A DNA stretch of 7,312 bases, taken from JAJYTI01 sp035302145 (GTDB lineage: Bacteria > Bacteroidota > Bacteroidia > Flavobacteriales > Flavobacteriaceae). Every line of letters begins with the position of its first letter. Position 1 is the first letter of the stretch. A program made the translations under genes and the position numbers. This document shows positions 1 through 7,114 of this stretch, piece by piece. The stretch is taken from assembly GCA_035302145.1 (NCBI GenBank), contig DATGSX010000029.1:1-7312 (forward strand), written 5' to 3'. A model generated the notes under the pieces. That model saw only the letters and a program-made list of their open reading frames with translations. It was not told where the DNA came from and made no database searches.

Positions 1-1
1 T

Positions 2-1129
2 TTCCTTCTTAGAAATAGTAAGTGGAGGGGTTATGCGAATAGCGCGTTCTTCAAATAGTAACCAAAATAAAATAAGACCTCGGTCTTTACATTTTAGGAT
101 GGCTTCGTTAGCTATTTCTTTACTTTCCATTATCGGTGCTAACATAAGACCTTTTCCACGAACTTCTTTAATAAGAGGATGAACCAATAAGGATCTAAAC
201 AGCTTTTCTTTTTCAAGGGTTTGTGGAATTAAATTGGTTTCCACCAACTCTTCAAGTGTAGCTAATGCTGCCGCTGCAATAACTGGATTACCACCAAAAG
301 TAGTAATGTGTCCTTGTTTAGGATTATCTTTTAGCAAAGACATGTGTTCGTGCGAAGCGGTAAATGCGCCTATAGGCAATCCACCTCCCATGCCTTTACC
401 CATGACCACGATGTCGGGAACGACCTCATAGTTCTCAAAGCCAAAAAGTTTTCCGGTTCTTCCAAAACCTGGCTGAATCTCATCTAAAATTAAGAGTGCG
501 CCAACCTCTTGGCAGCGTTCTTTTACTTTCCTTAAAAACCCATTTTCTGGCTGATGAAAACCAGCGCCTCCTTGAATGGTTTCAAAAATAACTCCAGCGG
601 TTTTCTCGGTAATCTTATGAATATCCTCTTCTTTGTTAAATCTAATAGGAATACAGTCTGGTATAAGTGGTTCAAACGGTGCCCGCCTTTCTTTGCTTCC
701 CATTATGCTCATAGACCCCATAGTGTTGCCGTGATATGCATTGGCACCATATATTATTTCGGTGCGGCCAGTAGCTCTTCTTGCCAGTTTAAGCGAGCCT
801 TCTATAGCTTCGGTACCACTATTTACTAAATATGTAGTTTCTAACGGATCGGGTAAGTGTTGTGCAAGTAATTTGGTTAAGTTAAGTGCTGGCTCTTGAA
901 TATATTCTCCGTAAACCATTACGTGCAAATAGGTGTCTATTTGTTTTTTGGTGGCTTCTACTACTCGTGGATGGCAGTGACCTAAAGTACAGGCAGATAC
1001 ACCAGCAACAAAGTCTAAATGCTTATTACCTTCTGCATCATAAATATAACTTCCTTTTGCATGCGATATAGTCATTGCTAGGGGATGCGGTGAGGTTTGT
1101 GCTTGATAGGTGAAAAAATCTTTTTTCAT
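2..1129 (-). CDS. Class III PLP-dependent aminotransferase (ArgD/GabT-like), C-terminus cut by window edge
   Basis: This is a fold-type I, class III (omega/ornithine-type) aminotransferase, a cytosolic PLP enzyme that moves an amino group between an amino compound and a keto acid. The frame is open from the ATG at 1129 to the window edge, giving 376 residues. Family members are usually about 390-400 residues, so only the last 20 or so are missing. Visible motifs are NSGTEA (103-108, PLP phosphate region), AYHG (131-134, aromatic stacking on PLP), DEIQPGFGRTG (216-226, D216 pairing with the pyridine nitrogen), the Schiff-base lysine K245 in VMGKGMGGGLPIG, TTFGGNP (276-282), and R365 in RITPPL, the likely carboxylate-binding arginine. 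Substrate specificity cannot be read from these motifs. Acetylornithine, ornithine, GABA or another omega-amino substrate are all possible, and no arginine or lysine biosynthesis gene is nearby to decide. It follows the OstA-like gene by 41 bases with no terminator between, so the two are probably co-transcribed. The P at 220, where T is usual (DEVQTGFGRTG), is a small deviation. Confidence 0.93.
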   Translation of the reverse strand, partial: MKKDFFTYQAQTSPHPLAMTISHAKGSYIYDAEGNKHLDFVAGVSACTLGHCHPRVVEATKKQIDTYLHVMVYGEYIQEPALNLTKLLAQHLPDPLETTYLVNSGTEAIEGSLKLARRATGRTEIIYGANAYHGNTMGSMSIMGSKERRAPFEPLIPDCIPIRFNKEEDIHKITEKTAGVIFETIQGGAGFHQPENGFLRKVKERCQEVGALLILDEIQPGFGRTGKLFGFENYEVVPDIVVMGKGMGGGLPIGAFTASHEHMSLLKDNPKQGHITTFGGNPVIAAAALATLEELVETNLIPQTLEKEKLFRSLLVHPLIKEVRGKGLMLAPIMESKEIANEAILKCKDRGLILFWLLFEERAIRITPPLTISKKE

Positions 1130-1170
1130 GAATAATAATCTTAATTGATATGAGAGTTAATGCAAGAAGT

Positions 1171-2871
1171 TTAATCTAATACATCGTTATTATTTTCAGG
1201 GATTATACCATCTAAGTTAATATTGTTAGCAAAAGAGGGGTCGTCTTCAGATTTTCTAGTTTCTTCATTAAAAAATGCCTCAGGAACTTCTGGTAGTTCG
1301 ATTCCTTGAATTTTCGGTAAACTTATTTTAGGCTTTCCTTTAAGTAAATCGCTTAATTCTTTGATACGCTCTTCGCCACGCCAATTAAATCCTGGTAGAA
1401 GTCTAGCATTTTTTGGTAGCATAGATTCTGGATAGAGTTTTCCTTCGGCATTTCGAATAAATCTTACACCTCGAATATCATTATCTTCTATATACATTTC
1501 AATATTACTACTTAAGGTTTTGTCGATACCTATAAGCTCGTCTTTTTCATCGCGTGTATAAAATAAAACTTCTGTATTTCGATTTATTTTAACCGTATCA
1601 AGCTTATTGTCTGTAAATAATCCTAAGAGATACTGCCCCTTAATTTGATTAAAACCACCGCTTAGTGTATCAGGTTGAATAATGAAGGCATTGTTATGAA
1701 CAAGTAAAGTATCCATTTCCTTAGCGGTATTATCATAAAACATCTGAATAGTATCGCCCGTCATTTGATTTTCACCGCTCCATACCACTGGTCTGCGCAA
1801 CAATTTCATAATACCACTTTTCTCATCCACAAAAATTGAATCGGCTTTCCCGCTCATTGGCTCTTCAATTCCAGCGGTGTCTATTTTTATAAAACGGGCA
1901 TCTGGATAAGCATTCATAATTCTATGCTGAGGTTTGCCAGTAATCACAATTTTATTTGCGTTCACATAAAGCGTGTCAGCTTGCTGTTTAGATGCAACTA
2001 TCGGGTTTTTAGTAATAATAACGGAATCTTTGTCTCTGTATACCTCTGCATAATGTCCTATAACTTTACTTCCGTTTATACTGTCGTATACTCGAATGTT
2101 GTTTGTAGCCGATGCGAAATTGTCATTTCTATTAAAATATATACTATCGCCATAAAGTACACGGTCATCGTAGTCTACACGAGCATTTTTAACAAAGTAT
2201 CCGTGGCTTTGTCTGGTTTGAAAAAAGCCTCTTTCGGAATACACCTGGCTATTCTCACCGGTGATAGTCGATGGGCCATATAGATATGCATCACCAGATT
2301 CGGAATAATAATCTACATGTTCTGAATCTAAAATATAATCGGGGTTTACTATATGAACCTTGTCTAAAAATTGATACATTTTAGTCGCAGTGTAGTACCT
2401 TCCTATAGTACTATTTAAAACGCTCGAAGAATCGCGAACAACTCCGCCAGTGTCGTAGTAAGCTTGTTGTCGGATACGATCAAAATAAAGCACTTCGCTT
2501 TCTAGAGTAGTTTGTGGCTCTCTAAGTAGAACATCGCCCCGAGCGAATGCTAATTGTGTATTTCCATTGTATTCAGTGTAGTTACTTCGTAGACTTATGG
2601 TGTCGCCTTGGGTCATGTAGACATTACCATAGGCTCGAACAAAATTTTCTTGTGGATATAAATAAGCTTGATCACACCACATGTTTACCCCTTCATGAGT
2701 AATAAGTACTTGTCCAGATGCATCTTTGGTATAGATAATAGCATCTGGTAATTCTGGGCGTTTCTCTGTATAGCCTGAGCGGATTTCTACTTTTTGTGGT
2801 TCTTGGGTATAAGCAGTACCTATTCCAATAAAAAGTAAAATAATCTGGATTATGTAGTGTTTGCGAAACAA
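1171..2871 (-). CDS. OstA/LptA-like periplasmic protein, putative LPS-transport component
   Basis: The 566-residue protein matches the Bacteroidota OstA-like (OstA_2) family. These proteins resemble LptA, the periplasmic bridge that carries lipopolysaccharide to the outer membrane; a role in LPS export is inferred from the family. Residues 1-20 form a signal peptide: basic RKH at 3-5, a hydrophobic core at 6-19, and a likely cleavage after GTA at 18-20. No lipobox cysteine follows, and there is a single Cys (66). The rest is a long series of short beta-rich turns recurring about every 25-35 residues, for example YGNVYMTQGDTI (81-92), VLYGDSIYF (238-246) and RRPVVWSGENQMTGDTI (359-375). An acidic, low-complexity tail closes it (about 536-566). 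The start is TTG at 2871. An in-frame TAA lies six codons upstream, no ATG occurs in any frame between the purA terminator and the gene, and the next in-frame ATG (Met64) would remove the signal peptide. It opens a second transcription unit after the hairpin, with the aminotransferase downstream. Confidence 0.88.
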   Translation of the reverse strand: MFRKHYIIQIILLFIGIGTAYTQEPQKVEIRSGYTEKRPELPDAIIYTKDASGQVLITHEGVNMWCDQAYLYPQENFVRAYGNVYMTQGDTISLRSNYTEYNGNTQLAFARGDVLLREPQTTLESEVLYFDRIRQQAYYDTGGVVRDSSSVLNSTIGRYYTATKMYQFLDKVHIVNPDYILDSEHVDYYSESGDAYLYGPSTITGENSQVYSERGFFQTRQSHGYFVKNARVDYDDRVLYGDSIYFNRNDNFASATNNIRVYDSINGSKVIGHYAEVYRDKDSVIITKNPIVASKQQADTLYVNANKIVITGKPQHRIMNAYPDARFIKIDTAGIEEPMSGKADSIFVDEKSGIMKLLRRPVVWSGENQMTGDTIQMFYDNTAKEMDTLLVHNNAFIIQPDTLSGGFNQIKGQYLLGLFTDNKLDTVKINRNTEVLFYTRDEKDELIGIDKTLSSNIEMYIEDNDIRGVRFIRNAEGKLYPESMLPKNARLLPGFNWRGEERIKELSDLLKGKPKISLPKIQGIELPEVPEAFFNEETRKSEDDPSFANNINLDGIIPENNNDVLD

Positions 2872-2876
2872 ATATT

Positions 2877-2905
2877 CAAATTTAAATTACGTATAAAATT
2901 TCAAA
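2877..2905 (-). promoter_or_regulatory. Candidate Bacteroidota-type promoter for the OstA-like gene
   Basis: Read on the minus strand, TAAATTTG (2884-2877) matches the Bacteroidota -7 consensus TAnnTTTG exactly. A TTTG at 2905-2902 lies 17 bases upstream and could be the -33 element; the usual spacing is about 19-21, so this is slightly short. The TTTG overlaps the base of the purA terminator hairpin. The -7 box ends five bases before the TTG start codon, which would put the transcript start at or just inside the start codon. Either the mRNA is leaderless or nearly so, or the match is chance in AT-rich DNA and the gene is expressed by read-through from purA. Confidence 0.4.
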
Positions 2906-2945
2906 ACGAGTTTTCCGTAAATAAAGATACGGAAATACTCGTTTT
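2903..2945 (-). terminator. Strong hairpin terminator after purA (bidirectional shape)
   Basis: The arms AAAACGAGTTTTCCGTA (2903-2919) and TACGGAAA plus ACTCGTTTT (2928-2935, 2937-2945) are perfectly complementary over 17 pairs, apart from one bulged base at 2936. The loop is eight bases (2920-2927). The hairpin starts 24 bases after the purA stop codon. In the purA direction it ends in TTTT and is followed by a further T-rich stretch, and A-runs precede it, so it has the rho-independent layout. On the plus strand it also ends in a T-run, so the shape works in both directions, but no plus-strand gene reads into it here. Confidence 0.85.
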
Positions 2946-2969
2946 TAAAACTTGCTATGTGAAGAAAAT

Positions 2970-4241
2970 CTACCTATGAATGGTTTGTGTACGGTCTGGT
3001 CCTACAGAAACAATAGTCACTGGCACGTTCACTTCTTTTTCTATAAAAGCGATATAATCTTTTAATGCTTTTGGTAGTGCTTCTACCTTATTTACTTTAG
3101 TTATATCTTCTTTCCAGCCCTTAAACTCTTGGTAAATTGGCTTTACATACTCCTCTTCAATAGAGTAGGGTAGGTGATCAATTTTCTCTCCTTGATATTC
3201 ATATGCCGTACAAACTTTAATTTTATCCATACCGCTTAATACATCAGCTTTCATCATGAAAAGTTCGGTAACTCCGTTTATCTCTACAGCATACTTCAAT
3301 GCAACTAGGTCTAACCAGCCACAACGACGTGCACGTCCAGTTGTAGCACCAAACTCTTTTCCAACACGAGCTAGGGTTTCGCCGTCTTCGTCGAATAATT
3401 CGGTAGGGAACGGTCCGCTTCCTACACGAGTGGTATAAGCTTTAAACACCCCGTATACTTTCCCAATGCTAGAAGGTGATACGCCCAACCCAGTACAAGC
3501 TCCTGCTGCAGTGGTGTTGGAAGAGGTTACAAATGGATAGGTTCCAAAATCGATGTCGAGTAATGAACCCTGTGCTCCTTCTGCAAGAATGGTTTTTTTA
3601 TCTTTTTGTGCTGTATTCAAATAGTGTTCACTATCGATAAAAGTAAGCTCTTTTAAAACTTTTATTGCAGCAAAGAATTCTTCTTCTAACTCTGCAAGGT
3701 TGTATTCTACTTTTACGCCAAAAGATTGAATCATCCCTTCGTGCTTATCGGCTAGTTGACGGTATTTTTCTTTCCAGGTTGGTAAGTCTAAATCGCCAAC
3801 ACGAATTCCATTTCTACCAGTTTTATCCATATACGTCGGTCCAATCCCTTTTAAGGTTGAGCCGATTTTCGCTTTTCCTTTCGAAGCTTCGCTTGCTGCA
3901 TCTAGCAAACGATGGGTAGGCAAAATAAGATGTGCTTTTCTAGATATTAATAACTTGGATTTTATATCCAAATTGAATTTTTTTAGGTTGTCCAGTTCTT
4001 TTTTAAAGATTACCGGATCGATTACCACCCCGTTTCCGACTACATTTATTGCGTTGTCGTGAAAGATACCGCTAGGTATGGTGTGTAAAACGTGTTTCAT
4101 ACCATCGAATTCCAAAGTATGCCCAGCATTTGGACCGCCTTGAAAACGTGCTATGATGTTGTAGTTTTTGGTAAGGACATCTACAATTTTTCCTTTCCCT
4201 TCGTCTCCCCATTGGAGCCCAAGTAGTAAGTCTACCGCCAT
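2970..4241 (-). CDS. purA: Adenylosuccinate synthetase
   Basis: PurA condenses IMP and L-aspartate, using GTP, to adenylosuccinate, the first committed step from IMP to AMP; it is a cytosolic homodimer. At 423 residues it is close to normal bacterial length, and every hallmark is present. These are the GTP loop WGDEGKGK (11-18) with catalytic D13, GGPNAGHT (35-42) with catalytic H41, IGSTLKGIGPTY (126-137) with T129, R143 (contributed across the dimer), the AEGAQG segment (220-225), TTRVGSGPFPTE (270-281), TTGRARRCGW (300-309) with aspartate-binding R303 and R305, the guanine-binding KAD (331-333), and SVGPDR (412-417). Many of these fall at the same numbers as in the E. coli enzyme as I recall it, so the ATG at 4241 is secure. 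The start lies six bases after the fur-family stop, indicating co-transcription with it, and a strong hairpin follows. PurA of other bacteria is inhibited by ppGpp, which makes its place downstream of rel notable. Confidence 0.98.
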   Translation of the reverse strand: MAVDLLLGLQWGDEGKGKIVDVLTKNYNIIARFQGGPNAGHTLEFDGMKHVLHTIPSGIFHDNAINVVGNGVVIDPVIFKKELDNLKKFNLDIKSKLLISRKAHLILPTHRLLDAASEASKGKAKIGSTLKGIGPTYMDKTGRNGIRVGDLDLPTWKEKYRQLADKHEGMIQSFGVKVEYNLAELEEEFFAAIKVLKELTFIDSEHYLNTAQKDKKTILAEGAQGSLLDIDFGTYPFVTSSNTTAAGACTGLGVSPSSIGKVYGVFKAYTTRVGSGPFPTELFDEDGETLARVGKEFGATTGRARRCGWLDLVALKYAVEINGVTELFMMKADVLSGMDKIKVCTAYEYQGEKIDHLPYSIEEEYVKPIYQEFKGWKEDITKVNKVEALPKALKDYIAFIEKEVNVPVTIVSVGPDRTQTIHR

Positions 4242-4247
4242 AATATA

Positions 4248-4697
4248 TTAGTTGGTTTTATTTCTTTTTCCGTAGAAATATAACGAGTGATTTGAAATTT
4301 CAACATCAAAAACCTCTTCTATCGTTTTTTTGATAGAATGTATCCTCGGATCACAGAATTCTATTACCTCACCATCGTCTAAAATAACGTGATCATGTTG
4401 CTTGTCGAAATATGATTTTTCGTAATGCGCTTGGTTTTGTCCAAATTGGTGTTTACGGACTAATCCAGATTCTAACAAGAGCTCGATAGTGTTGTATAAG
4501 GTTGCACGGCTAACACGATAATTCTTGTTTTTCATATTGATATATAAAGACTCAATATCAAAGTGTTCCGTATAATCGTATATCTCCTGTAGAATCGCGT
4601 AGCGTTCCGGTGTTTTTCTGTGTCCTTTCTCTTCTAAGAATGCTGTAAAAACATCCTTAACAATTGCTTGATTAGATAATTGTTTTTCTTTCTCCAT
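4248..4697 (-). CDS. Fur-family metal- or peroxide-responsive transcriptional regulator
   Basis: This 149-residue protein has the Fur fold: an N-terminal winged helix (about 12-85, with GHRKTPERYAIL at 25-36 and the recognition region VSRATLYNTIELL at 62-74) and a C-terminal dimerisation and metal domain (about 90-145). Candidate metal ligands are H45 (TEHFD), H91 and E93 (AHYE), H101, D102 and H103 (QHDH), E113 (VIEF), H120, and H137 in NHSLYFYG. The histidine/glutamate sensing site (H45, E93, H103, E113 by alignment to E. coli Fur from memory) is intact. The structural zinc site is not: where Fur usually has CxxC just after HDH, this protein has ILDDG, and it ends soon after YFYGKR without a second Cys pair. 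Its only cysteine is C115. Whether it senses iron, zinc, manganese or peroxide cannot be told. It lies 25 bases after rel and 6 bases before purA, so it is inside that operon, but it may also have its own promoter. Confidence 0.93.
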   Translation of the reverse strand: MEKEKQLSNQAIVKDVFTAFLEEKGHRKTPERYAILQEIYDYTEHFDIESLYINMKNKNYRVSRATLYNTIELLLESGLVRKHQFGQNQAHYEKSYFDKQHDHVILDDGEVIEFCDPRIHSIKKTIEEVFDVEISNHSLYFYGKRNKTN

Positions 4698-4707
4698 AAT
4701 TCAGCGT

Positions 4708-4715
4708 CAAATATA
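4708..4715 (-). promoter_or_regulatory. Candidate -7 promoter box in front of the Fur-family gene
   Basis: Within the 25-base gap between rel and the Fur-family gene, the minus strand reads TATATTTG, an exact match to the Bacteroidota -7 consensus TAnnTTTG. It ends ten bases before the ATG at 4697, so a transcript from it would have a leader of only a few bases. No convincing TTTG -33 element lies 17-23 bases upstream, where the sequence is still rel coding. It could be an internal promoter that lets fur-purA be expressed apart from rel, or a chance match. Confidence 0.3.
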
Positions 4716-4722
4716 CCTAAAT

Positions 4723-6930
4723 TTAAGTTCGGGTAACTTTTTCAATCCCATTTATTTTTTTCAAATCTTCAATAAGTCTATCTAAGGTTGTTTTATTGCG
4801 AACGGATAAGGCTATTTTACCATTAAATATACCATCATAGCTATCAAAGTTTAGATTGTGCATGTTGATATTGTGGTATTTAGAAATGACTTTGGTTACT
4901 TGATTCACTAGTCCAAACTGATCAATCCCGTTTATTGTAATAACAGCTTTAAAATCATGTTGTGTGGAGTCGATCCACTTTGCTTTTAAAATTCTATACG
5001 CAAAATTACTATGTAATTGTAAGGCATTCGGGCAATCTTTTCTATGAATTTTAATTCCTTCATTTATCGTTAAGAATCCAAACACATCATCTCCAGGTAA
5101 TGCATTGCAACATGCTGCCATTTTGTAATCTAACTTCTCTTCATCATTTCCAAAAACTAACTGATCATAATTCTCGGTAACCTCTGATTTTTGTTTTTTG
5201 GGTGAAGGACTAGGTCGTCGTACTCTATTTTTGAAGAAGTTAAATAATGCGTTATTACGACTAGCAGCGTAGTCTTTAAGCTGCGGGTTATCAATAATTT
5301 CTGCGCCAACTCTATAAAATAAATCCTGACTGGTTTTTAATTTAAAGAATCGCACCATTTCGTTGGTCGTACGCTCGTCTAAGGTAATTCGTAACGAACG
5401 CAATTTTCTTGTGAGTATTTCCTTTCCAACTGCTGCAATTTCTCGCTTTTCTTCTCTAAGCGAAGCCCTAATTTTGTTTCTTGCTTTTGCGGTAGTAACA
5501 TAATCCAACCAGTTTGCTGATGGTGTTTGGTTTTTAGAAGTAATAATCTCTACTTGATTTCCACTCTTTAAAACATGGCTTAGGGGGACTAGTTTTCCAT
5601 TTACCCTTGCACCCCGGGTACTTAATCCGATTTCGGTATGGATTTGAAAAGCAAAGTCTAATGCAGTTGCACCTTTGGGTAAAGGATATAAATCCCCTTT
5701 GGGTGAGAAAACAAATATTTCTTTAGCATAAAGGTTAAGTTTAAATTCTTCTACGAAATCGACTGCGTTCATATCTGGGTTTTCTAAACTATCTTGAAGC
5801 TTATTTAACCACAAATCCAAACCTACATCCTCTTTATCTTCTTTGTTTTTATATTTATAATGCGCAGCATATCCTTTCTCTGCAATTTCATTCATCCTTT
5901 CACTGCGAATTTGCACTTCTACCCATCTACCTTTTGGCCCCATAACCGTAATGTGTAAGGCTTCATATCCGGTTGATTTTGGAGCTGAAATCCAATCACG
6001 TAAACGGGTTGGATTAGGCCGGAAGTGATCGGTTACTATAGAGTATATTTTCCAAGCTAGGAACTTTTCCTCTTCCGGTTCTGAATCGTATACAATCCGA
6101 ATGGCAAACTTATCATATACCTCGTTATAGGTTATGTTTTGTGCCTTCATTTTCTTTCGAATAGAATAAATGGATTTAGGTCGACCCTTAATGGAATAGG
6201 TAAGGTTCTCTAAGTCTAAGGATTCTTTAATAATTGCAGAAAAGTCCTCAATATAAGCGTCTTGCTCTTCCTTGCTATCTTTAACTTGGTTTAAAATGTC
6301 TTGGTAAACTTCGGGTTCTGTATACTTTAAAGCTAAATCTTCTAGTTCTATTTTAATATTATACATACCAATTCTATGGGCTAGTGGAGCATAGATGTAT
6401 AAAGTTTCCGAAGCTATTTTTTCTTGTTTATACTTCTTCATTGCATCCATTGTCTGCATATTGTGCAGTCTGTCGGCTATCTTGATAATAATAACACGAA
6501 TATCCTCATTGAGGGTAAGAAGCATCTTACGGAAGTTTTCGGCTTGTAGCGAAACATCCGTATCGATAGGCATATTGGCTATTTTTGTTAGACCATCTAC
6601 TATTTTCGCAACATTTTCCCCAAAGAGCTCTCGCATGTCTTCTAGGGTATACTCTGTATCTTCTACTACATCATGTAAGAGTGCTGCGGCGATACTAGTG
6701 GCATCTAAACCGATTTCGGACGCTACTATCCGAGCTACAGCGATAGGATGAAAAATATAAGCTTCGCCAGATTTCCTGCGTTGGTCTTTGTGCGCATCTA
6801 CCGCCACATCGAATGCTTTCCGAATTAGTTTTTTATCATCATCGGTTAAACTCTGGTAACTGATTTTTAATAGTTCTTTGTATTGCCGAGCAATTGCTTT
6901 GTTTTCTTTTTCAATATCTATTTCTGTCAT
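4723..6930 (-). CDS. rel: Bifunctional (p)ppGpp synthetase/hydrolase, RelA/SpoT family
   Basis: This long RelA/SpoT homologue makes (p)ppGpp from ATP and GDP/GTP and degrades it, controlling the stringent response. Both catalytic halves look intact. In the HD hydrolase domain (about 35-200), H61 lies in FHP, H86-D87 and E90-D91 in LLHDVVEDT, and D153 and N157 in IADRLHN. In the synthetase domain (about 240-360) the residues are R250, K252, S256 and K260 in GRPKSIYSIRKK, D273 in YDKFAIR, Y322, and E338/Q340 in VEVQIR. RLRD at 309-312 occupies the position of the RxKD signature of bifunctional enzymes, not the ExDD of synthetase-only RelA. A TGS domain follows (about 403-464), then a helical region, a zinc-finger-like segment with C607, C608, H629 and C633, and a C-terminal ACT domain (about 658-735). 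The length of 735 is normal. The ATG at 6930 is the first Met in an upstream-open frame that has no earlier ATG. It appears to be the first gene of a rel-fur-purA operon. Confidence 0.96.
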   Translation of the reverse strand: MTEIDIEKENKAIARQYKELLKISYQSLTDDDKKLIRKAFDVAVDAHKDQRRKSGEAYIFHPIAVARIVASEIGLDATSIAAALLHDVVEDTEYTLEDMRELFGENVAKIVDGLTKIANMPIDTDVSLQAENFRKMLLTLNEDIRVIIIKIADRLHNMQTMDAMKKYKQEKIASETLYIYAPLAHRIGMYNIKIELEDLALKYTEPEVYQDILNQVKDSKEEQDAYIEDFSAIIKESLDLENLTYSIKGRPKSIYSIRKKMKAQNITYNEVYDKFAIRIVYDSEPEEEKFLAWKIYSIVTDHFRPNPTRLRDWISAPKSTGYEALHITVMGPKGRWVEVQIRSERMNEIAEKGYAAHYKYKNKEDKEDVGLDLWLNKLQDSLENPDMNAVDFVEEFKLNLYAKEIFVFSPKGDLYPLPKGATALDFAFQIHTEIGLSTRGARVNGKLVPLSHVLKSGNQVEIITSKNQTPSANWLDYVTTAKARNKIRASLREEKREIAAVGKEILTRKLRSLRITLDERTTNEMVRFFKLKTSQDLFYRVGAEIIDNPQLKDYAASRNNALFNFFKNRVRRPSPSPKKQKSEVTENYDQLVFGNDEEKLDYKMAACCNALPGDDVFGFLTINEGIKIHRKDCPNALQLHSNFAYRILKAKWIDSTQHDFKAVITINGIDQFGLVNQVTKVISKYHNINMHNLNFDSYDGIFNGKIALSVRNKTTLDRLIEDLKKINGIEKVTRT

Positions 6931-7114
6931 AGGTCTTAAAAATATGTAGTTATATATGCCGTAGCAGATCGATTTACTTTCATAGCAATATACAAATAAA
7001 GTTGGATAGAATAAATCGAATACACACTCAAATTATGAGCCGGAATATAAGCGATAAACCTCTATGACTAGACCATTTAATTTATCGAGAATGATGAAGA
7101 GAAAAATCTGAGTG

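Noticed and set aside
234..1071. Three plus-strand open frames (234-431, 554-829, 886-1071)
   Set aside because: They lie antisense to the aminotransferase, whose minus-strand frame carries all the PLP motifs; their translations are low-complexity and resemble no family.
1130..1170. Possible terminator or promoter between the OstA-like gene and the aminotransferase
   Set aside because: No hairpin and no TAnnTTTG match could be found in these 41 bases, so co-transcription is the simpler reading.
1924..2283. Plus-strand open frame of 119 codons
   Set aside because: It is antisense to the OstA-like gene, and the hydrophobic valine-rich translation is what an antisense reading of a beta-rich protein gives.
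3256..3919. Plus-strand open frames at 3256-3438 and 3665-3919
   Set aside because: Both are antisense to purA, which is complete and unambiguous.
6395..6751. Plus-strand open frame of 118 codons
   Set aside because: It is antisense to the conserved HD domain of rel, and its serine/isoleucine-rich translation is typical of antisense frames.
7027..7039. Small palindrome CTCA-AATTA-TGAG
   Set aside because: A four-base stem is too short to separate from chance.
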